A stretch of DNA of 64,000 bases, from the NCBI GenBank assembly GCA_910890315.1, contig CAJVGD010000022.1, positions 62,001-126,000 on the forward strand. Reading direction: 5' to 3'. The first letter of the stretch is position 1. Each line of letters opens with the position of its first letter. The position numbers and the translations under genes are program-made. This document shows, piece by piece, positions 43,587 to 54,015 of this stretch. The notes beneath the pieces were generated by a model that saw only the letters and a list, made by a program, of their open reading frames with translations, was not told the DNA's origin and ran no database searches. The stretch is from Serendipita indica DSM 11827 (Eukaryota; Basidiomycota; Agaricomycetes; Sebacinales; Serendipitaceae).

Positions 43587-44319
43587 CTAGAAGATCGACG
43601 CTCCCTGTTCATACTCTTTGCGAACCTCGATATAACGATCGTAGAGTATCTTCGGCTCATTCAACGAAGGAAGATCGATCGAGATGCCCGGGAGGGGATT
43701 AATTTGGAGATCTCAGAGCCTCCAGATTTCTATAATGCTGCTGAATCCCTTCCAACGGGTGCTTTGTTTTGGTGTAGCAACGTAATTCTGTGGTGTGGAT
43801 ATCCAAAGCTGTTTGTAACCAGCCAATGAGGAGGGTGCCACCTTTCCGGTCACGCATTCGATAAGGTCCTTGACAAAGCCATTACCAGACCCTTCGATGC
43901 TTTCCCTTGGATAAAGGGCAGTATCGAAGAACGCCACCCACATCAATCGGGGACCTGACGCGATCCACGTCGATTCTCCCTCTCCTTCTCTTTCCTCGTC
44001 CGTGTGCGCAGTCCAATCCCCTACCCTCTCCAGCAACGCTTGCAGAGAGAGTTCCGGGTCGCTTGACGATATCTTTGTCAAGAGAAAGGCAAGGAGACGT
44101 TTTACATCGATTTCGACGCGCTTTCTAACATCCGAAAACATGATATTGGCTATGTGTCCATGTCTATGGCCCGTGGTCAGCGCAGAAGGGAATCGTTGAT
44201 AGCGTATACGTTAGATTGCGAATGAATGGGCCATGTGCGGCGCCTCCTATGTCGTAAGGAGTAGATTCAAACTTCATATTTTTGGATTTCAGAGTCTGTG
44301 GGGTCTGCCCGTCAGCCAT
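43587..44319 (-). CDS. Uncharacterised protein
   Basis: I do not recognise the family. Exon 1 starts MADGQTPQTLKSKNMKFEST and ends PFIRNLT. A 44-nt intron (gtatac...ccatag) joins it in frame to HGHIANIMFSDVRKRVEIDV, then KRLLAFLLTKIS, a Glu-rich stretch, GPRLMWVAFFDTALYP and GFVKDLIECVTGKV. After about 43760 the frame must change (a run of A; one more base gives KHPLEGIQQHYRNLEAL) and once more near 43710 to reach INPLPGISIDLPSLNEPKIL, YDRYIEVRKEYEQGASIF and the stop at 43587. Sense in all three pieces argues for one gene of about 230 residues, but the two frame changes make it unsure. It is soluble, with no signal peptide. Confidence 0.45.
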
Positions 44320-44656
44320 GGTAAAGGGAGGGTTCAAGTTGAAAGTGCATGCAACCTTGCTCCCCGCCAAAAATCCAGCATGCGGTCATGATCTATTAGA
44401 TCAAATAGTTGACATATTCAAACGCTCAAGTCATAGAGGAGGTATGCCAAGTATTGCGGAGCCCAAGTTTGCGCGCGCTCCCCTTTAACAGAGAAACCTT
44501 GCTCTACGACCTAACCCATCGGCTGAGCAAAATTATGCTTCAGTAACCCAAGTTTGGATTTTGACCTGATCGTGACTATGAAAAGAGTCGTACTGAAGAA
44601 AAGATGAAGCGGAATATTGGGTACGAGGACAAGCGAAACACATTTCATTGCAAAGG
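44320..44656. other. Intergenic
   Basis: About 340 nt between the unknown gene's start and the 3' end of the GH131 gene on the same strand; no supported feature. Confidence 0.4.
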
Positions 44657-45782
44657 TCAGATTGGCCTAGGATGCAAAGTGACGCAGCCCTTTGCACTTT
44701 GCTCGATGAATACTCCACCAAAGATAAGGCCTTCATTGAGATGCTTTTGTTGGTAGCCTTCGTGCAGCACGTCGATCCCCAGTGGACCAGTGGGAAGTTT
44801 GAGCATACCCACGTGGAATTGTCCGCCACCCGAGTTATCATTGTAGGACGGACCTGCGACCTTTTTAAGGGGCTGGTGACCTTTGGAATAGTACACAGTG
44901 AATTGACTACATCTTATTAGACCGTTGTGTAGGGAGCCAGACGCCAATACATACTTGCTTTCCCATCCAATCGTCAAGGCAAAGTTGTGCCAAATATCAA
45001 AGGTGAACGGTGTCTGGAAGAAGGTAATCTCCGGTCGGTTGGATTGACGACCAGCAACGCGCAGAGTTCGTGCATTGGTCACGTTTGGATCAAATGACGA
45101 GTCAAACGGTTTTCCAGTCAGGAAGGTAAACTGAGAGGTTGAATAATCTGCCGTCTCATGCCATGCCGCCTACAGTCATCAGAATTCGCCGTCTCGATAC
45201 AAGTAGGAGTACTAACATGGTATTCGTGACTGTAATTGAGAGGTCGAGCAGGGTCATTCCGAATGGACCAGTGGAAAGTGGTCGTGCCTTGGACTGTGGC
45301 GTCCGAGCCATTGTTTGTTGCCGGGATCAGCTCTGAGCGGCGGAATCCAACCTGTGGAGCCCCTCCACCAGGTGCAAAGATGGACTTGTCGCTAGAGATG
45401 TTGTGTTATTGTATGCTAGCTGTATGCAATGGACACTCACTTGATAGTCACTTCGACTGCCTTTGACCTTGGGGTATCGAACTAAAGAAGGGTGAGGTAG
45501 AAATAAACAGAACGAGAAGTATAACTTACCATTGACGGAGGAACAGGCGGGAATTTGATAATCTCCGACCAAGTCTGGTCTGCGCAAGAAAGTGAGAGTG
45601 CTGTTGAGAGGGGGCTCGCACTCACTGGCTCCATGAACGAATTGATAATTATAAATGCTCGTATTTTTGTCGAAATCCGCCGGTTTTGCTGTGACGGGAA
45701 CACGTCCGTCGAAGAGCAAACTGCATGACCTGGTGGCCAAACTGGTCGTCGCAAGCCCAAGAAGAGCGATGAACGTCTTCAT
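44657..45782 (-). CDS. Secreted glycoside hydrolase family 131 beta-glucanase
   Basis: GH131 enzymes cut beta-1,3/1,6- and beta-1,4-glucans and are secreted by plant-degrading fungi. The protein starts MKTFIALLGLATTSLATRS (signal peptide), then LLFDGRVPVTAKPADFDKN, with introns before TWSEIIKFPPVPPSM, FDTPRSKAVEVTI, IFAPGGGAPQVGFRRSELIP, HWSIRNDPARPLNYSHEYH, and ending with the family core WHNFALTIGWE, then FTVYYSKGHQPLKKVAGPSY, GGQFHVGMLKLPTGP and GLIFGGVFIEQSAKGCVTL. The RRSEL and GxxFGGxFIExSAxGC elements are typical of the GH131 domain. About 300 residues, without a carbohydrate-binding module. The start at 45782 is preferred to the in-frame ATG at 45821 because it puts the signal peptide at the terminus. 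Confidence 0.85.
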
Positions 45783-46251
45783 TTCAAGGAGTGGATGTGT
45801 TGGGGACAAAGTGAAGGACATGGACCTTCATCTAGTCGGCCTTGATGTAGTCATTCCAATGTCGGATGAAAGTCGTAAGAATCCTTGTCCCCGCTGTCGC
45901 ACGGGCCCGTACGTTCAATGTCTTTAACATATACTTCGGGTTATATTTTACGTGAATAAGCAAGGCACACCAACTTTTCCGGGCATCAGTCTTCTGTCAG
46001 TGTGATGGTTCCGTTCGCAAGATTGTCCATCATCGATGCCTCGTTTCATCCTTTTGGAATCTTCAACTAAGCCTATTCACGCAATTCTTGAAAGGCAAAC
46101 AAATGCGAACTGGAGAGCTTGATTGATGACTACCTAGCATCGTCGACAGTCGCGGGCCGAGTCAAACCTCGTGTATGCAAGGACTTGCAAACAGCTTTGA
46201 GTCTAAGGGTAATAACAGGTTCAGCGCTAAAAATACAGTAGTGACAAGGGA
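45783..46251. other. Intergenic
   Basis: About 470 nt, the promoter side of the GH131 gene and the 3' side of the PX gene; nothing else recognised. Confidence 0.4.
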
Positions 46252-48689
46252 CTACCAGAGTCGCTCAAGAGTACGTGCAATCCGCTCGTCGCCAACGTGT
46301 CTATCGCTCCTCCAATCATCCACAACCCTCTCACAATCGCCATCTCGCTTTGGCGTCATCCACTGACGCAATAAATCACTCTCCAGCACACCCGCCATGG
46401 GTGTCTGCTTGAGTCGCATGAGACCCTGCATCCACTGCTCCAACGCCGCCGCGCGTGTCTTTGTATCTTCGCGGCGCTGTTGCCACGATGTGCCGTTGGG
46501 CGACCACACAAACTGCTCATCGCACGGTGGACTCATCGGCTCAATGCTAGCCTGCGCTAGCGGTCCAATCTCTGTATCTCTCGTCCATTGGTGTCGACGC
46601 GGTTCGAGTGGAAAGTGGTGGAGCAAGCTTGATGCAAGTCGTAGAACTCGCTGCTCGTCCGGCCCAAGACAAACACCTTGAGCTCGTCTTGTGCGCCAAA
46701 TGGATGATGAAAGGTATTCCGACCAGAGAGAACGCGCCATGCGATGCACACTCTGTACGCAGGTTCCGATTGAACCGTGACGGACGGCATACTCGAGTCG
46801 ATAAACGCCCACTCGAGACGACCAGGAGGGAGCATAGGCATACTGCGACGAGAATGATGGGCAGGCGTGCGTTGCAGGGTTGGTTGAGGAACAGCCTCTA
46901 CACGGCTCGATATCTCCCGTTTCCTGATCACGGAACCCGTTCAGCCTCGCGTACGAGCTGCCACGTCTTTTGCGCCTTATCCCATTGCATCCTCTGCGTG
47001 ATTTGACGCACATCAGAGGTGACTTTTTCACGGTCCCATTGTTGACTCGCTCGTTCGTCTGTCGGAAGATCACGCATCAACACGCTACGCGTCTGACGCG
47101 CCGGTGGGAGGTTGATGGAAGCGAGTCTCGCGGGAGGTGTGAGCGTCGACGGTGGTCGAAGGTGAGGTGGAATGTACGGCTTAGGCTTGGACGAGGTTGG
47201 TGTAGGCGAGACTTTGCCTGTAACCGCAAGGCCAGGGGGTAAAATCCGAGTAGAAGGCGTTTCGCCACGTGAATATGGCGGGGGAGACTCGCGCTTCTCT
47301 AGCGAACCGAGCGAGTTGTGTGCCGTGTTGGTAAAGCCCAGAGCAGTGTCCTAAACTGAGTCAGTTGATATCCAATCCCACGGGGAGAAAAACTCACAGG
47401 AGTTGGTGGCATTTGCGTCGGAGAAGAAGCTTCTGAGCGGACTTCGTCAATGCGCTCCATTGCAATTTTGAGATTGATGCCGGATGGCTCATGGCAAATG
47501 GCAGGTGGCTGGTTTACCGGAAGTGCAGATGAGGATCGTTTCGTGCGGAGATTGGGTTGAAGGTCACCCTCGGTGTCCGTAGACGAGAGGATAACAGAGG
47601 AAACCGAAGGCGTATATAGAGACGAATCTTCGCTCGACGTTCGCGAACGTGGAAGGAGAAGCGTGGTTGGAGTAGATTCATGTGGCTCCTCGATGGAGGA
47701 TGTATCGCTGCGGTCGTCGAGAACCGTCTGGGAGAGGCCAGCTGTGAGCTGCTCGACGCCCTCGAATAGCTCGGAGAGCGTTCCAGACCACTCGCGAGTG
47801 GTCCGCTGGGGAGCACATAGGAGACTGCTCTTCCGACGAGGCAGTTCGATAGAAATGGGATCGACGGAGCTGTCCATAGAGATGGCTGAAGCGATGGAAA
47901 GGCGAGGTTGGGAGAGTCGTCGAGCGGAAAGAGGAGGAACGGAATTGCAAATAGACATGGAGAGCTGGTCTAGGCTGGCTACGGAAACACGTGAGGAGCG
48001 GCGTTCAAATAAACGAAGGGATTTGTCCTTTGGCAAAGTAGAGTGGGAAGTAGGATGGAGAAGATTATGAGGAGGATCAAAACGAAATATCGCAGGGGAG
48101 TTGATCGTGCTGGACGCTGCAGAGGTGGGAACGTCCGAGGTGTCGTAGTCGATACCGAGCGTGATGATGGGGGATGTCGGACGGGAGAATGGACCACTGG
48201 GTTTGGAGTGACCAAGCGAGACTAGATATAGGCGTCGGCGAGAAAAGGTGAGACAAAAATATAGAAGCAGAAGCAAATTTGACCACACGCACATGCAGCA
48301 GGGTACGAGTCTTTGCCAGTTATAGGTACCAATGGTTGGGTACAAAGAAGAGTAGCGTTCGGAGGCGAGCCGATGTCCGAAAGCTCGTCCAATCCCGCTG
48401 TGGCCACAATGGGTACTTCGCCGGCACGCAAGCAAAGAGGCTCCACACGCAGCGGCGAAGGGCGTAGTTTTGATTTTTTGGACAGCGGCGGAGTCGAATT
48501 ATATGCTGGCGTGGTCGGGCGGGCAAACGGCGAAGACGGCCGGGGGGCATGCGCCTCCCTTGTGACCGATGGAGTTTTCAAACTAGTCGCATGATACTGA
48601 ACGGTCGCAGGAGAACGAGGTGTCTTCGGGGTGAGCCTCAGAGGAGCGGTGAGAGGGGGCGAGATCGGAGGAGAATAAGCTAAAGCCAT
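46252..48689 (-). CDS. PX-domain protein with a long Ser/Pro-rich N-terminus (frameshifted)
   Basis: Exon 1 starts MALAYSPPISPPLTAPLRLT; exon 2 (from about 48215) has HSKPSGPFSRPTSPIITLGI and long Ser/Thr-rich disorder; exon 3 has SPPPYSRGETPSTRILPPGL, KPKPYIPPHLRPPSTLTPPA and MRDLPTDERASQQWDREKVT. A PX-like domain follows: AYRVCIAWRVLSGR, DELKVFVLGRTSSEFYDLHQ, LLHHFPLEPRRH. The remainder is helical, with EQWMQGLMRLKQTPMAGVLE, ending RIARTLERLW. PX domains bind phosphoinositides, so an endosomal or polarity role is possible. Two frame breaks, near 46931-46938 and 46625-46626, are each mended by one added base. About 640 residues. The PX call rests on the RTSSEFYDLHQxLLxxFP pattern and is moderately sure. 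Confidence 0.6.
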
Positions 48690-49172
48690 AGCGTCAAGCT
48701 ATGGGATGGGGTTCAAACTTTGTGGTTTTCCGACGTCCACATATATAGGCATCTCGCGTGGCCAGTACACTCTTTTGACGTCCATTTCTGGGTTTTGAAT
48801 GGTCGTGGTCGTAGAACTCGGAAGCGACTGCAAGGCGCGTCAATGGGACAGGAAGAATGGGCTCCCAGTCGATGTTCCTAGGTTCATAGTCAGGTAAATT
48901 GTATACGAGCATGGTCGAAAAAGTGGACGTGTACCTGAATATCAGCATGTCCTTGTGCAGATGTGACAGAGGCATTGTTGCCATGCCCTGCAAAGATTAC
49001 AGATTACATACCTAACCCAATTTTGAAAGTTTTAGCATGATTTGAGAGGTTCCAAGGGCTTCCGAAAAATAGGTACGTGAATGGAGTCTTAAATGATGGA
49101 AAGAGGAGAAGTCGATAAGATTATCCTGAATAGTACCGACGACACACGGAAAGGGATAAGCGTCTACGTGCT
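48690..49172. other. Intergenic between the PX gene and QCR8
   Basis: About 480 nt. A 99-codon open frame here lacks domain support and lies in the promoter of the PX gene; not called. Confidence 0.4.
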
Positions 49173-49816
49173 CTAGTGATCTCCGTGCTCGCCAGCTTGC
49201 ATGGCGGCGAGATGGCCAGCCTTGGAGTTGTTGTAATGGTCCTTTGCCTTTGCCCATGTGTATACAAAGTATCCTGAAAGCAGAAAAGATGATTTAGCAT
49301 ACTTTGCAAAAAGACGAGACCGGATTCGACATCAGATGTTGATCCTCCGAAAATCGAACAAAAAACTAGAAAGAATGTATTTAAATAGATACGTACCGAC
49401 TGCAAACGGTGGGACGAAATACGGAGCTTGGGCGCCGATTCGTCGAATGCCGTGGACAATGTAGCCGCTCAACATGCCCTTGAGCGCACGTTGACGATAA
49501 GGAGAGATTGCTAGAAGAAGAGGGAATAGTTAGCATACTGCTCCAAGCTGAGTGCCTCTGATAATTACAGTACTGCGTGATTCCCTTTTGTTTTGGGCCA
49601 CCCATCGCACCCCACCATCCAATCTAGATAGTAATGAAACAGATTGATGAGTCCATTGCCAAATTATCGCCTTTAGAGATGCCGAACGAGCAAGCTCAAC
49701 GACGTACATAAACTTTGGCTACACGGACCGCCGTTAGCGTCTTCAAAAAGGGATAGAAAGGACAGAGGATACTCACGGCCAGGCATTTCGCCTGATACAG
49801 GTAGTGACGGCCTCAT
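49173..49816 (-). CDS. QCR8: Ubiquinol-cytochrome c reductase subunit 8 (complex III)
   Basis: Small inner-membrane subunit of respiratory complex III. Five exons, all joining in frame: MRPSLPVSGEMPGP; KVY (a 12-nt exon); IGWWGAMGGPKQKGITQY; SISPYRQRALKGMLSGYIVH-GIRRIGAQAPYFVPPFAVG; and YFVYTWAKAKDHYNNSKAGH with the stop at 49173. GPKQKGITQYxxSPxRQRAxKG and the C-terminal NSKAGH are the classical QCR8 signatures. The single helix is the PYFVPPFAVGYFVYTWA part. About 106 residues, the normal size. The third exon is bounded by good GT/AG sites. The gene is essential for respiration in yeast and expected to be expressed constantly. Confidence 0.92.
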
Positions 49817-50292
49817 GCTGGTAAAATGCAAGGTCAACGTTGGCGCAAAGTGGATTCAAAAGGTCGAACTAGACCACTGACTGGACCGTGCACTCAAGAA
49901 GCCATCTACAGCGCAGTTTACATATATATTTACCTCAATAGTCCTCAGAATAAGGATACAACACTCACTAGACTTGCAACGACGCCTCATGGTCTCTGAA
50001 CATGACAAAACTTGGTGCGTTAAGGAATTCTTTGACTGTACGTAATTCTATGCTAATTGGTCCTTTAGAATAATGTTTATTACAACCGCTGAGGCCTGGC
50101 CGTCGAATTCGACGCTGCCATTGGCTCTCAACCAACAGGATAACACAATCTGCTTCAGTTGTCAACAGACTAATTTAGGGGGTATACAAACTCCGACGCA
50201 CGATCGATTTTTCCATTCGCTTCCAGTGGAATTCCTCCTTGGTCACCAACTCTCCCTTTCTCCTCTCCCAAAAAATCGTACAGGCGTCGAAA
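49817..50292. promoter_or_regulatory. Divergent promoter region, QCR8 and eEF1B-gamma
   Basis: 476 nt between two divergent housekeeping genes. A pyrimidine tract (tctccctttctcctctccca, 50251-50270) ends about 20 nt before the eEF1B-gamma ATG, as is common just upstream of starts in strongly expressed fungal genes. No TATA box was evident. Confidence 0.5.
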
Positions 50293-52087
50293 ATGGCCTC
50301 TATTGGTACTCTCTGGACTACTCCCATCCAAACTTCGGGCAAGCGCGTGAGTTTATGCTCTGTGGCTACGAGGATCGAGTGGCTATCAAGCCCGTCGGGC
50401 CTTTGGATCACGTTCAATGCGTCAAATTACTTCTTGTATCCTCTTGATGAGCTATGTCGCTTGACTTGATTGCTAACGATGTTCTTGATTCCCTCAGATT
50501 AAAGCGGCCGCTGCGCTTGGTGGCCTCAAGCTCGACAAACCAGCTTCGTACAAACACTACGAGGATAACAAAAAGCCCGAGTTTCTCTCCAAGTTTGCCT
50601 CGGGCAAGGTCCCAGCCTTTGAAGGCGCTGACGGCTTTACCCTTTTTGAGGGTGGCGCTATTGCGAGATACGGTGAGATCTCCATCCCTCCTGTCTATTT
50701 CTCCCTTCATGGACTAGTTTTTATGATGAGAATATTGCTTTTTAGTACAGTTATCCCTGTCTTAATGCATTAGGTCGAGAATTACTCTCTGACTTTATCA
50801 TTCTCTATCCGTGTATCTTGTATTTCTGACATTTTCCCTTCTAGTTGCTTCTCTTGCTCCCAACTCAGGTCTGCTTGGAAACACTCCCCAAGAGCGAGCA
50901 CTGGTCGAGCAATGGATCTCTTACCTCGAAACCGAGATAGCCGCCCCCGTCCGCTTTAGCGTTCGCATGCTCGGAGGTGCCTGGCCCTACAACAAGCCAG
51001 CGGATCAGCTCCACCGTGATCTCCTCCCTCGCCCACTTAAAGTCCTTGATGAGCATCTCGCAACCCGAACCTACCTCGTCGGCGAGCGCATCACGCTTGC
51101 GGATCTCACCGTCGGAATGGTCATGGTCGTCGCCTATGAGCAGATCATTGACAAGAAGACGCGCGATCAATACCCCAACCTTCACCGTCTCTACGAGACC
51201 ATTCGCGAGCACCCACAGTTGAAGGCGATTTGGGGCCCGACCGAGTACATTGACGCTCCCAAGCAATACACCCCGCCAGCAAAGGCACCAAAGGAACCAA
51301 AGGAGCCCAAGGCACCCAAGGCTGCTGCTCCCAAGGTAAGAGTTATTTCTTGTATTCAACCTCGGTCTAACTGGACAATTAGGCGGAAAAGGCACCGAAA
51401 AAGGAGGCTGAAGAGGAAGACGACGACGATAATGGTGTTCCCCCAGAGCCAAAGGCCAAACACCCACTCGACGAGCTCCCTAAGAGCACGTTCAACCTGG
51501 AGGACTGGAAGCGCGCGTATTCCAACATGGAGACCAAGGGTCCCGGTGGAAGCATCGAGTGGTTCAACGAGCGATTCGATCCCGAGGGCTTTTCCGTCTG
51601 GCGTGTCGATTTCAAGTACAACGAGGAGCTCACTCAGACATTTATGAGCAGCAACCAAATCTCTGGCTTCTTCAGTGCGTGTGATTTGTCCTTTTTTATG
51701 TCGTGTATGCTGAAGTTGGATAGACCGCTTGGAGGGTGCTAGAAAGTACCTGTTTGGCTCAATGGGTGTCCTAGGAGAGAACAATAACAGCATCATCACT
51801 GGTGTCTTGATCTGCAGGGGCAAGGTTCGTGAACGAAGTCGTCCCCTGTGCGGGTTTGCTGACTACCGTGATCAGGACTATAAGCCCGTCGTCGAGTTTG
51901 CACCAGATTGGGAGAGCTACTCGTTCCAGCCTCTCGACTACAAGGGTGCCGACAAGGACTTTTTCGAGTCGGCTCTTGCTTGGGATCTCGAGATTGACGG
52001 AAAGAAGTGGGCTGCGGGCAAGAACGTGCGTTCATTTCTCATTTGCGCGTAACATTATGACTGATTCTTTTCTCCTAGTTCAAGTAA
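50293..52087 (+). CDS. Translation elongation factor 1B gamma subunit
   Basis: Part of the eEF1B complex that recharges eEF1A with GTP. A GST-like N-terminal half spans exons MASIGTLWTTPIQTSGKR, IKAAAALGGLKLDKPASYKH, EGADGFTLFEGGAIARY, SLAPNSGLLGNTPQERALVE and ATRTYLVGERITLADLTVGM. A Lys/Pro/Ala-rich linker (PPAKAPKEPKEPKAPKAAAP) follows, and then the EF1G C-terminal domain (HPLDELPKSTFNLEDWKRAY, SIEWFNERFDPEGFSVWRVD, YLFGSMGVLGENNNSIITGV, EFAPDWESYSFQPLDYK). The last coding exon is only nine bases, Phe-Lys-stop, giving the family's GKNFK end. About 420 residues, normal. The first intron (about 146 nt) is the longest sure intron of this gene. Cytosolic. Confidence 0.93.
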
Positions 52088-52356
52088 ATTGGGTTCGACT
52101 GGGTGTCGATAGCCGCCTATCCCTGTTCTTATCCGCTGATGATGAATATAAAGTATGAAGCTTGGCAGTGTTTTAATGAGCGTTTACTGTCGACTCTGAG
52201 ACGTCATTAGCGGCCTCGGGGCGCTTCTTAGTCGTTGGGCGCCGACCTCGTATTCACCACAACTTGAACTGCTCCACGTTGATCTGAGACGATATTTGTT
52301 CTCTCGACTGAGATTTATACCTAGAGTGACTTGGACGTCCTTGATATATTGCAACG

Positions 52357-53770
52357 ATGGCATCGACAAGCTCGTCTACCCCTGCGGCAAGTGGCAGCGC
52401 AGTTGCTGGTGCGTTTCGCGCGACTATTTTGTGATAATATGGCTAAAGTACACTTTAAACGCGTGTTTGAATCTTTCATTTTCTTATATCTTCGATGCAC
52501 GTCTCGTAGCTGGGAAGCAGAGGCAGACCGGAGATCAACAAGTCGCAGAAATTCTTCACCAAGCAGACGAACTTGTCGAGAAGATTAAACAGACCGCATC
52601 CAACGTGACGACGTGTCAAGTAAGCCCTCTCCACCATCTGGGACGCGTTCTGATGAGCGACATCTAGGCGCAGATTGATCAAGTATTTGGCCGATGTAAT
52701 TCACTTGTAGAAGCGCTTCGAATAGACTCGAAGAGTATGGACATTGCACGAGTCAAGGAAGCGGCTCAAAACGTAGAAGAGTACGTGCCTTTGCGGACAG
52801 AGCCCAGGAATCTGACATCATTCCAAGGACGTTGAAGTATCTACAGAAGCATATGCTGCGCTTTGCCATCTATGGCCGTCCCAAGGCGTTTGTCAATCGC
52901 GAAGAGATTGCGGCCTTCTTCGAAGAGTTTAACATTAATATGGACAAGGTCCTCAAGTCGTTTGCCGTCACGCCGCATCCTGATGTCGAGGATTGGGAGA
53001 GCGAGTATTATCAAGCCAAGGTCGAAGACGAGTCGGATGCATTTGAGGTGGGCTCTACACTATTATCGGAACAGCACACCTGACCCTTCATAGCAATTGG
53101 ACTCGATAGTGACGAGTGAGAGTGACATGAAGATTATTATGGAGCTCGGAGAGGATGCAGTGACCAGTCTGAAGAGGGCCTGTAAAGGGGTAAGCTTGTC
53201 TACCCGTTCCGGATCATTACGACGCTGATAACGACCATAGGCAATCGAAGATCCAAATGTGACTGCAGAAAGTCGGAAAATGCTTCAACTAGCAATGGAA
53301 AGCCTGCAGTCCCGTTCATTGACGGACCCAAACATTGTACATCCGACATCGCCACCGGTACGCCGCCTTGCGCAGTTTTTGGTGCCTGTAGAGTACCGCT
53401 GATCATGCTCCAGACTCACACGAGAACTATTGCGAATCTGCGCGCCCAAGATTCGCAGCGTCCCTCTTCGAGCAGCCGCCCGCACAGCTCTACTTCACTC
53501 GTGCAAGACGCGCACGAGACACCTGCTGCGCGCGCAAAGAGAGAAGAGGCTGAACGAGAGAGGGCAATGGCAGATGGGGCCATCTACGACGAGACGCCAC
53601 TCCCACGGTGGGAACCGAGACGTCCGCCACCTGGACGTGGCCCAGGCAGTATCGACGGTACAACGGATACTGCGCAGAGGTTGGAGCATCTTGCGGTTTC
53701 TGATAGACCAATGGAGGATGTCCCCGATGACTTGCCTCCGAGCTATCAACCGCCAAAGTATTCTGCATAA
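52357..53770 (+). CDS. Uncharacterised helical protein with a disordered C-terminus
   Basis: No family recognised. Six or so exons join in frame: MASTSSSTPAASGSAVA, then AGKQRQTGDQQVAEILHQAD, ELVEKIKQTASNVTTCQ, AQIDQVFGRCNSLVEALRID, KYLQKHMLRFAIYGRPKAFV, NREEIAAFFEEFNINMDKVL, LDSIVTSESDMKIIMELGED, SRKMLQLAMESLQSRSL. The tail is Pro/Arg-rich (WEPRRPPPGRGPGS) and ends PPSYQPPKYSA. The first 200 residues look all-helical, resembling the four-helix N-terminal domains of fungal signalling or HeLo-like proteins, but I cannot support that name. The PPSYQPPKY end could be a PY-type ligand for WW domains. No signal peptide or membrane helix; no lesion seen. Confidence 0.65.
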
Positions 53771-53969
53771 TACTTGTATTCTAGGTGTTTACAAAGAGTA
53801 TCCGGCAGTTCTGGCACCCATGTGAGGCTTTGCATTGATCGAATTCTGAATTTCAACCAGCCAATGTAAACCGACATCACAGATGTCGCTGAGAGAGCAC
53901 TGCCTCTGTGGGCACTGGACCTCCACCAGTTCCGTCTCCTATCCGCAGTACAAGGCAGAGTCGTAGAGG

Positions 53970-53977
53970 TATAAATA
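53970..53977 (+). promoter_or_regulatory. TATA-like box of GRDP gene 1
   Basis: TATAAATA begins 46 nt before the chosen ATG at 54016. The same spacing separates TATAAGAG from the ATG of GRDP gene 2. This argues for 54016 rather than the in-frame ATG at 53998, which would lie only about 20 nt after the box. Confidence 0.55.
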
Positions 53978-54015
53978 TAGCAGTCTTTGAGTCCTAGATG
54001 CATATTATCGCCAAT

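Noticed and set aside
48694-48993. A 99-codon minus-strand open frame before the PX gene
   Set aside because: It overlaps the likely promoter or 5' leader, with no domain or splice link to the PX frame.
50073-50447. A 124-codon plus-strand open frame before eEF1B-gamma
   Set aside because: It runs through the pyrimidine-rich leader and past the true ATG in another frame.
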